Shown here one piece after another: positions 43,910 through 50,992 of a stretch of DNA of 64,000 nt. The translations under genes and the position numbers were made by a program. Below the pieces are notes generated by a model. The model saw only the letters and a list, made by a program, of their open reading frames with translations, made no database searches and had not been told where the DNA came from. The number at the start of each line of letters is the position of its first letter. The first letter of the stretch is position 1. Source of the DNA: Aquabacterium sp029268225 (GTDB taxonomy: Bacteria; Pseudomonadota; Gammaproteobacteria; Burkholderiales; Burkholderiaceae_C); NCBI RefSeq assembly GCF_037482285.1, contig NZ_JBBEYB010000010.1:1-64000 (forward strand), written 5' to 3'.

Positions 43910-45025
43910 ATGCGTGTTTTGTTTGATGTTTTTGAACTGTCTCCCGATGGTGGGAAGAGCATAGGCATCTATCACTACGCACGCAATTTGTGGCGTGAAC
44001 TGGTGGCCGATCTCCCCGAGGACATGAGTCTGGTTCTCGCCTGCCATGGCCGCAATGAGCAAGACTTTCCGGCGATGTCTCACCCCAGGGTGGAGCGGGT
44101 GTTGTTGCTCGACACGACACCTCGGCAGTGGCGGCGGCAGTGTTGGCTGAGGTGGGGGGCGCAGTCACTCGCGCGCCAAAAGGGTTGTGATGTTTACTTC
44201 ACTCCCAAGGGCTTTTTGCCGGGGGGGTGGGGCGCGCCTTCGGGGGTGCGAACGTGTGCGGTCGTGCATGACCTGATCCCCTTGTGGTACGCCGAGCATC
44301 GGCCGGGCTATTTTCCTCGTTTGGAAATGATGGTGCTGGGTAGGGAGTTGCGTCGAACCTGTCTTCACGCCGACCGCCTGGTGACGATTTCTCAGGCATC
44401 AGCCGAGGACATCTTGGCGAGGGTGCCCCGCGCAAGACAGCCTGCCGTGGTTTACAACGGCTTGCCCCCAGTACCCCCGAAGGTGACGCGTCCTGAGCGG
44501 GAGCCTTTCATATTTGCGATGACATCAAGCTATCCGCACAAGAATGCACAAGCCATCATTGACGGCTATTTGCGTTACCGTGCGCGCGTTGCCCATCCTT
44601 TGGACTTGGTTGTGTGCGGACTGGAGGATCCGGGTTTGCCGGGCGTGAGTTGCCTCAAGGGGGTGAGTGCAGAGGTCTTGCACGGGCATTACGAGGCAGC
44701 AGAGTTGTTTTTGTTTTTGTCCCTCGTGGAGGGGTTTGGATTCCCCCCCTTGGAAGCTATGCAGCACGGCACCCCGGTACTGTGCTCGGACCTGCCGGTG
44801 TTGCGTGAGACCACCCAAGGTAATGCGCTATTCGTCTCTCCCACCGATGCCGATGCGGTGGGCGCCGCCTTGTGCCATGCGTTGTCAGGTGAGCAAGACA
44901 GGCTGCGGGCGCAATTGCGTCAACGTGCGCAGGAGGTGGTGGACTCCTATACCTGGCACCAGTGTGCCAAGGACGTGCTGAGTCAGTGGCGGATGCTAAT
45001 GCGATCTCCTGCATTGGATCGATGA
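43910..45025 (+). CDS. Family 1/4 glycosyltransferase
   Basis: The 371-residue GT-B protein begins RVLFDVFELSPDGGKSIGIYHY, has VHDLIPLWYAEHRP in the middle and the nucleotide-sugar site SLVEGFGFPPLEAMQHGTPVLCSD near residues 265-290. These features are typical of GT4 glycosyltransferases in polysaccharide loci. It overlaps the next transferase by four bases. Confidence 0.92.
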   Translation: MRVLFDVFELSPDGGKSIGIYHYARNLWRELVADLPEDMSLVLACHGRNEQDFPAMSHPRVERVLLLDTTPRQWRRQCWLRWGAQSLARQKGCDVYFTPKGFLPGGWGAPSGVRTCAVVHDLIPLWYAEHRPGYFPRLEMMVLGRELRRTCLHADRLVTISQASAEDILARVPRARQPAVVYNGLPPVPPKVTRPEREPFIFAMTSSYPHKNAQAIIDGYLRYRARVAHPLDLVVCGLEDPGLPGVSCLKGVSAEVLHGHYEAAELFLFLSLVEGFGFPPLEAMQHGTPVLCSDLPVLRETTQGNALFVSPTDADAVGAALCHALSGEQDRLRAQLRQRAQEVVDSYTWHQCAKDVLSQWRMLMRSPALDR

Positions 45026-46257
45026 TGAAAATCCTGTTGTCTGCTTTCGCCTTCTCGCCCGTTTGGGGCTCTGAACCTGGGGTGGGATGGTGCTGGGCCA
45101 TCGAGATGGCCAAGACGCACGAGGTGACGGTGTTAACGCACCGTTATTTCGAAAATCACATGCGCGAGTTGGAGGCCAGCATGGGCCAACTCCCGTTTGA
45201 GGTGATTTACTTTGACGTCAAGCCGATCTGGCATCAGTCTTACGAGCGGTATTTGAATTCCCAGTTGTATGTCTTGCGTTGGCAGTGGTGTGCGCGCTCT
45301 TTTGTGAAGAGCTTGTTGAAGACCAGGCGTTTTGACCTGATTCACCATTTGACCTGGGGCACCATTCGTTACCCCAGTTTCTTGCAGAAGTTGGGTGTGC
45401 CTTTGGTGGCAGGGCCTTTGGGTGGCGGTGAGCGAGCGCCTTTTTCCTTCTACAAGGGCGTGCCGTGGCGTGAGCGTGTGCGTGAGATGCTGCGGGATGG
45501 CTTGATCTGGAGCACGGCCTGTGACCCTATGATCCATTGGACGTGGGGGAGAACCGAGGTGTTGCTGTGTCGCACCCGAGAGTCGATGGCTGCGCTGCCG
45601 TGGCACGTGCGCAAGCGTTGTAGCTTGGTTCAGGAAATTGGCTGCCCTGCGGCCTTGTCAGACAAGGAACTGATGTCCATGCCTGGGGCCGGTGCACCCC
45701 TTCGCTTGTTGCATGTGGGGCGCTTGCTGGCCTTGAAGGGTATGCATTTGGCTTTGCCCGCCTTGGCCGACATCACGCGACGAGGGGTGGACTGGCGTCT
45801 GACTGTGGTGGGTGTGGGGCCCATGCTGAAGCACTTGCAAGCCCAAGCGCATGCCCTGGGCATTGCCGGCCGCATTGATTGGTTGGGAGGTTTGCCACGA
45901 GAGCGAGTGATGGCGCTGTATGGCCGCCACGATGCCTTTTTATTCCCAAGCTTGCATGACTCGGGGGGCACGGTGGTGCTGGAGTCGCTATCCCAGGGTT
46001 GTCCGGTGCTGTGTGTGGACCTAGGTGGACCACCGCACTTTGTTGATGCGACCTGCGGTGCCGTGGTGCCTGTGCGATCTGGTCAACCCGCTCCTGTCGT
46101 GGCTGGATTGGTGGAAGTGTTGACGTCCTGGGCTGGCAATAGGTCAGCGCTTTACAGCTTGCGCCAGGGAGCCTTGCGTCGGGCCCGCGAGCTGAGTTGG
46201 CCTAACCGGGTGCGCGGAGCTTATGAACTGATCGAGTCAGCGTTGAGAACGAGCTGA
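45022..46257 (+). CDS. GT4-family glycosyltransferase
   Basis: The protein (411 residues from ATG 45022) shows AFSPVWGSEPGVGWCWAIEMAK and the sugar-donor region LFPSLHDSGGTVVLESLSQGCPV, with the HVGRLLALKGMH start of the C-terminal Rossmann domain. It is the third cytoplasmic transferase in this block. The bases at the start (ATGATGA) overlap the previous stop. Confidence 0.92.
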   Translation: MMKILLSAFAFSPVWGSEPGVGWCWAIEMAKTHEVTVLTHRYFENHMRELEASMGQLPFEVIYFDVKPIWHQSYERYLNSQLYVLRWQWCARSFVKSLLKTRRFDLIHHLTWGTIRYPSFLQKLGVPLVAGPLGGGERAPFSFYKGVPWRERVREMLRDGLIWSTACDPMIHWTWGRTEVLLCRTRESMAALPWHVRKRCSLVQEIGCPAALSDKELMSMPGAGAPLRLLHVGRLLALKGMHLALPALADITRRGVDWRLTVVGVGPMLKHLQAQAHALGIAGRIDWLGGLPRERVMALYGRHDAFLFPSLHDSGGTVVLESLSQGCPVLCVDLGGPPHFVDATCGAVVPVRSGQPAPVVAGLVEVLTSWAGNRSALYSLRQGALRRARELSWPNRVRGAYELIESALRTS

Positions 46258-46314
46258 TGGAGTTTGTATCTCATGACTGTGACTTTGATATTGAAGCAAG
46301 GAATGGTGCTTTGA

Positions 46315-47388
46315 ATGGGCTTGATGAGAACCTTGCTGGCTTTGGCTGTGGTTTTGGGGCATACCCACTCGGCTTATGTGCTGGTCGGCGGTCGCAATGC
46401 GGTCCAGATGTTTTATGTCATCTCTGGCTTTTTGATCTCGTATGTGCTGGTTGAGCGTCGTGCCTATGCTTCGCCTTGGGTTTTCTATGCCAATCGCTAT
46501 TTGCGCCTGTATCCAATCTATCTGGTAGTTGGTCTGTTGACCTTGGTGGGCTGTGCGACAGCATTGAGGCCGGGCTTTTTCGAGATCTATCAGCAAGCGC
46601 CTTGGTCAGCAGTGGTTTGGCTGTTCTTGTCCAACTTGCTGATCGTGGGGCAGGATTGGTTGATGTTTGCGGGCGTGCAGGCTCATCAACTGGTTTTCGC
46701 CGTGGACTTCAGGACATCGGAAGTCCCTTTATGGAAGGGCTTGCTGGCGCCTCAGGCGTGGACTCTGGGGGTGGAGTTGAGTTTCTATGCGATCGCCCCT
46801 TTCATCGTTCACCGCCGAGGTTGGTTGTGGTGCTTGTTGGCAGTATCGATGGCGTGGCGCATTGCGCTGATCCGCGCTGGGATTGGAATGAATGATCCGT
46901 GGGACTATCGTTTTTTCCCCACGGAGTTGGCTTTGTTCATTTTGGGCGCTTTGGCGCATCAGATTCTGAGGCCTTGGTACTCGCTTTATCTGAAGCCTCA
47001 AGTGCTGGCGTGTGCCTCATGGGTCGCGTTTGTCGTGATGCTATTGGCCGTGCTGGCCTATCCATTCGTGCCGATGCCAGACCTGTTTAAGTCAGCGTTG
47101 CTGTTCGCGCTGCTGCTGCCTTCTCTGCCACTGCTGTTTGTGTTGCAGTCTGGCAGCAAGGTTGACCGAGTCATTGGAGAGCTGAGTTACCCCATCTACA
47201 TCTGTCATTGGCTGGTGATTGAGGTGAGTGCCAAGTTGTTTGATGGGCGCACGCAAGGCGTTACTTTTTTGGCGACCGTAGTCGTCGCGAGCCTGCTAAG
47301 CGCTTACGGGCTCAATCGCTGGGTTGGCGAGCCCGTTGAGCGCTGGCGTGACAAATTGAGGGCGCAGGGTGAAGGCCGGTCTGCTTAA
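46315..47388 (+). CDS. Acyltransferase 3 family protein
   Basis: The 357-residue protein has about ten membrane segments and the N-terminal catalytic His in AVVLGHTHSAY, followed by FYVISGFLISYVL. Acyltransferase-3 proteins move acetyl or other acyl groups onto extracytoplasmic sugars, so it probably decorates the polymer. The start is at ATG 46315 after a 57-bp gap whose composition is unusually AT-rich. It overlaps the convergent epsG by four bases. Confidence 0.88.
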   Translation: MGLMRTLLALAVVLGHTHSAYVLVGGRNAVQMFYVISGFLISYVLVERRAYASPWVFYANRYLRLYPIYLVVGLLTLVGCATALRPGFFEIYQQAPWSAVVWLFLSNLLIVGQDWLMFAGVQAHQLVFAVDFRTSEVPLWKGLLAPQAWTLGVELSFYAIAPFIVHRRGWLWCLLAVSMAWRIALIRAGIGMNDPWDYRFFPTELALFILGALAHQILRPWYSLYLKPQVLACASWVAFVVMLLAVLAYPFVPMPDLFKSALLFALLLPSLPLLFVLQSGSKVDRVIGELSYPIYICHWLVIEVSAKLFDGRTQGVTFLATVVVASLLSAYGLNRWVGEPVERWRDKLRAQGEGRSA

Positions 47389-48314
47389 AACTCGTTGAGG
47401 ATGGCGCCCACGATTTGGGTGCGTCCCAGTCCAACGGTATGGACAATGTTCTGCAGCGCTGTGAGTCGACTGTGATCGCGTCGCGCCATCAAAACCGCTG
47501 CACCACATTTCGCGGCGATGACGGCGCCATCTGCGCCCTTGGACGCAGCAGGTGTGTCCACAATGACGCGGTCAAACTTCGTCAGCAACTCTCTGACAAG
47601 CATGCCGAAGGCGGGACGCTCGACCAATTCCAAAGGGTTGGGTGGAACGACTCCGACGGGCAGGACATACAGGCTGGGTAGATGCTGAACGTGGTGAATC
47701 ACTTGGGAAGTGGCGCGACCCGACAAGATGGACGATAGCCCCACGGCATGTTGCTGCAGACCGAAGATCTCGTGCTGACGTGGGTTGCGCATATCGGCAT
47801 CGATCAGCAAGGTACGCCCAGACAGCTGTGAGAAGGCCACAGCAATGTTCGCTGCAAAGTAGCTTTTGCCGTCGCCACTGTCAGCACTGAGAACCGACAA
47901 GGCCTGACGAGGCTGATCATTGTGGCTGTAGAGCTTCATGATCAGATGGCTGCGCATGGTGCGGAATGCTTCCGCTTGGTCCGTGAAGGGCTTGTTGGCC
48001 ACGACTAGGTCCGGATGGAAGCCCTGGGCAGAGTCTTGGGAGTAGGGGTAGTGGAATTGCTGGGCCAAGGCCCAGAGCACATCGTCGCTGCTGGCCATGC
48101 CCAATGCCACGGCAGCTTCGCCAAAACGTACGCCGTTGTCGCGCTGGTACTTGAGGATGTTCTCGATCTGGTCAGGCGACAGGTTGTTCGCCTGCTTGAT
48201 GATGTCGCCAATGGATCGATCGCTGCCGCCAACGTCGCGTGCAATCTCGGTTTCAGCAAAGGCGCTGTCCATCAGCTGCGAGTCGGCATGTTTGGATTCA
48301 CGGAAGTAATTCAT
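47385..48314 (-). CDS. epsG: Polysaccharide tyrosine-kinase-like protein EpsG with MshEN-like N-terminus
   Basis: The 309-residue protein has two parts. Residues about 33-91 resemble the MshEN domain of type II secretion ATPases, which in other proteins binds cyclic-di-GMP: SIGDIIKQANNLSPDQI, then FGEAAVALGMASSDDVLWALAQQ. Residues 120-309 are a BY-kinase-like ATPase with SADSGDGKSY (Walker A, Lys150) and LLIDADMRNPRQH (Walker A'). The tail ends VGAILNEF without a visible Tyr-rich cluster. It would control chain length with EpsF, encoded 15 bases upstream on the same strand. Confidence 0.9.
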   Translation of the reverse strand: MNYFRESKHADSQLMDSAFAETEIARDVGGSDRSIGDIIKQANNLSPDQIENILKYQRDNGVRFGEAAVALGMASSDDVLWALAQQFHYPYSQDSAQGFHPDLVVANKPFTDQAEAFRTMRSHLIMKLYSHNDQPRQALSVLSADSGDGKSYFAANIAVAFSQLSGRTLLIDADMRNPRQHEIFGLQQHAVGLSSILSGRATSQVIHHVQHLPSLYVLPVGVVPPNPLELVERPAFGMLVRELLTKFDRVIVDTPAASKGADGAVIAAKCGAAVLMARRDHSRLTALQNIVHTVGLGRTQIVGAILNEF

Positions 48315-48329
48315 GTTGTGCCGTGTGGA

Positions 48330-49742
48330 TCAGTTGGGTGCAGCCGGCAGCATCCGGTTGTAGGTGGTGCGCTTGTTGAACAGCTTCAGACGTTTGGGCA
48401 TCGGGCTGGGCAGCACGCCAATGACGGGGATCTCGAGTGCATGGATGAGGTCCGTGGCCGTGCGAATGCGACGATCCAGCAATTCAGCGGCCAAAGTGGT
48501 GAAGAGCGCAGCGATGGCGCCACCAAACAGACCCACGGCCAGGAAAATGAACATGTTGGGCCACGAGTGCTTGGGAGGTTCGACTGCGGGACTGAGCACG
48601 TAGGCGGAGGCTTGGTTGGCGTTACTTTCCAGATTGGTCTGGCTCAAGCGCAATTGAATGGCCTCTAAGACGCGTTGCGCGGATTCAACTTCGCGTTCCA
48701 GCAAGGCGACGCCGTCACGCTTGCCCTTCATCTCAAGTATCCGGGCTCGCTGTTCGTCATATGCTTTTTGAGCCGCCTCTAGGCGTGCGCGAACGATGGT
48801 GTCTGCTGTGCGCAGTCCGCCTGAAACACGCCCCACTTCGGCGTTGAGTTTGCGTTCCAGTTCAGCAATGCTGGCGCGAGTCTGCTTGAGCGTGGGGTGT
48901 TCATCACCCAGGCTCTGGCTGAGTTGGTTGAGTTGAGCGGTCTGTCGTGCAATTTCGGTTCGCAGTCCACCAATGACGGGGTTGGTGATGGCTTCCGCGG
49001 TGATGTCAGCGCGGCTGGTGCCCGCAGCACTGCGGTTGGAACTCTCTGCCAAGAGCGCTTTCAGGGAGACCACCTGTGAGCCAAGCTCGTTGAGGCGCGC
49101 CATTTCGAGATCCATTCGCTCGTCTGTGGTCACGATGCCTCGAGCACGCTGTGCCTCCGTCAACTTTGCTTGGGCTCGCTCGAGCTTTTCTCGTGCCAGA
49201 CGTGCGCGTTCTTCAAAGTAATCTGAATACCCTCGCGCAGGACTGGTCCGGAGCTCAACCACGGTGTCGGTGTAGGCTCGCGCAAATGCGTTGGCGAGGA
49301 CGGCGGCAAACTGCGGGCTGACAGATTCGTACTGCAGTCTGATGATGCTGGACTCTCGAACAACCGAAACACTCAAGCCTTTGAGCAGTGTTTTGCCCAA
49401 CCAGTCTTCGAAGCTGCCACGCTGATCAGTTTCCTTGATCCACTTCGCACGCATCTCCGGGTTGTCTCCCAGCTTGAGCATGCCAACGACCCGCCTGGCG
49501 ACGGCATCGCTGCGGATCATGTTGACCTGCGTGGCGATGTGCGCAGAGGGTTGCAACGTGGCTGACTGAACCATGCCCGTGATCGGATCTGGTTTGAGAT
49601 CGACCACGATGCTGGTTTCTGCCGTGTAGCTCTTTGGCAGTAGCAGGCCCAACAAGATGGCGGCACAAAGGATGCTGAGGAACAAACCGATGGCCAGCCA
49701 TCTGCGCGCCATCAGAATGCGGAAAAACTGTTCAAACGTCAT
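48330..49742 (-). CDS. epsF: Chain-length determinant protein EpsF (Wzz-like)
   Basis: The 470-residue protein has membrane segments near residues 14-34 and 411-435 enclosing a long helical, coiled-coil periplasmic region (about 180-390, with repeated ELERKLNAEVG-type heptads and LEREVESAQR). This is the polysaccharide copolymerase (PCP-2) layout, which sets polymer length and connects to the export channel. It works with EpsG and lies 51 bases downstream of epsD. Confidence 0.92.
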   Translation of the reverse strand: MTFEQFFRILMARRWLAIGLFLSILCAAILLGLLLPKSYTAETSIVVDLKPDPITGMVQSATLQPSAHIATQVNMIRSDAVARRVVGMLKLGDNPEMRAKWIKETDQRGSFEDWLGKTLLKGLSVSVVRESSIIRLQYESVSPQFAAVLANAFARAYTDTVVELRTSPARGYSDYFEERARLAREKLERAQAKLTEAQRARGIVTTDERMDLEMARLNELGSQVVSLKALLAESSNRSAAGTSRADITAEAITNPVIGGLRTEIARQTAQLNQLSQSLGDEHPTLKQTRASIAELERKLNAEVGRVSGGLRTADTIVRARLEAAQKAYDEQRARILEMKGKRDGVALLEREVESAQRVLEAIQLRLSQTNLESNANQASAYVLSPAVEPPKHSWPNMFIFLAVGLFGGAIAALFTTLAAELLDRRIRTATDLIHALEIPVIGVLPSPMPKRLKLFNKRTTYNRMLPAAPN

Positions 49743-49793
49743 GGTGCGCTGCCGAATGTGGTTGCCTGGACTCGCAGAGAGCGGGTTGTTTGA

Positions 49794-50810
49794 TCACTTG
49801 AGTCCTGAGATGCCTTTGCTGATGGCAGCAGGATCCAGGCTGTCAGGGCCAGAGGCCGGTGCGGCCACTGGTGGTGTGTTTGACGAGGCGGCGCTGGCAG
49901 CCGATGCGCTGGCGGCAGCTGCACCGGCCTTGGGTTTGTTTACAAACTTGCCAACGTACTCGATCTTGGCGGCTTCGCGCAGGCCCTTCATTTCTTTCAT
50001 TGCAAACTCGCGGCGACGCTCCGCCATCAGGTATTGCTCGATCGCTGGTTTGGCCTGATCGAAATTAACCGGTTGCGCTTTGGATGCGACCACCAACAGG
50101 GCCTTGAAGCCGTCATTGCCCTTGATGTAGAGGGCTTCACCATCGGAGACTTTGCTCAGTGGATCGATGATGCCGAGTGGCAGGCCTTCGGCAGCCTGGG
50201 TAATCTGGTTCGATGTGAATTTCACACCGCTGGCTTTGAGCACCTCGACAAACTCGGTAGGGCTGCGAGTGACTTTGAGCTGTTCAAGCAGCGCTGTGCC
50301 TTGCTCACCGGCTGCAGGGATGGTGAACTCTTGCAGCGCATACACCTTGCGTTGCGAGAACAGCGCGGGCTTCTCGTCGTAGTACTTGCGGATCTCTTCA
50401 GCCGTGGGGGTGCCTGCGCCCGCCGCTGCGGCTTTTTCCAGATAGGTGCGAGCCAGGATGCTGCGGCGGGTGGCCTCCAGCATTTGCACGACCTGAGGAT
50501 CGCGGTCGAGTTTTTGCTCTTCCGCTTTGGCCACAGCCAGTTGCTGGTCAATCAGGCTTTCGAGCACCTGGTGGCTGGCGGCTTCGGCCTGCTCGGGTTT
50601 CAGTCCGGGTTGGCGCGACAGCACCTGGTTGATCTGGTGCACCGTGATCTCGCTGCCATCGACGCGTGCGGCCGCCTGGGTGGCCTTGCCTTCTCCCGAG
50701 GCGGACTTGTCGCCACAACCTGCCACCAGGGCGGCAGCGACGACGACAGGCAGCAGCGCCATCGATCGGATGGAGCGTTGGCGGGCAATGGCTTGCAGGC
50801 GATGGGTCAT
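49794..50810 (-). CDS. epsD: EpsD-family peptidyl-prolyl cis-trans isomerase, lipoprotein
   Basis: The 338-residue protein has a signal peptide with lipobox VAGC (Cys32), then SurA-like N-terminal helices (HQINQVLSRQPGLKPEQAE) and a parvulin-like region (FTIPAAGEQGTALLEQL) and ends in an Ala/Ser/Pro-rich tail. EpsD proteins are the prolyl isomerases encoded with exosortase-type exopolysaccharide genes, probably folding the export machinery. It is the first gene of the leftward epsDFG group. Confidence 0.88.
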   Translation of the reverse strand: MTHRLQAIARQRSIRSMALLPVVVAAALVAGCGDKSASGEGKATQAAARVDGSEITVHQINQVLSRQPGLKPEQAEAASHQVLESLIDQQLAVAKAEEQKLDRDPQVVQMLEATRRSILARTYLEKAAAAGAGTPTAEEIRKYYDEKPALFSQRKVYALQEFTIPAAGEQGTALLEQLKVTRSPTEFVEVLKASGVKFTSNQITQAAEGLPLGIIDPLSKVSDGEALYIKGNDGFKALLVVASKAQPVNFDQAKPAIEQYLMAERRREFAMKEMKGLREAAKIEYVGKFVNKPKAGAAAASASAASAASSNTPPVAAPASGPDSLDPAAISKGISGLK

Positions 50811-50992
50811 GGTGTGGCAGGGGTGATCAAGTCAAGGTGGGAACCAGAACGGGTGCACGCGTTCTTTTGCGTCACCGGTGAATGATCACGCAGGGAAGGG
50901 GTGAGTTCCCTGGGGTTTTCTCCTGCCGCTCACATGGGGGGCTGGGCCTGTTGTGCCGCCGTGACAGTGCTAGTCCAGCCCACTGGCTGTCA

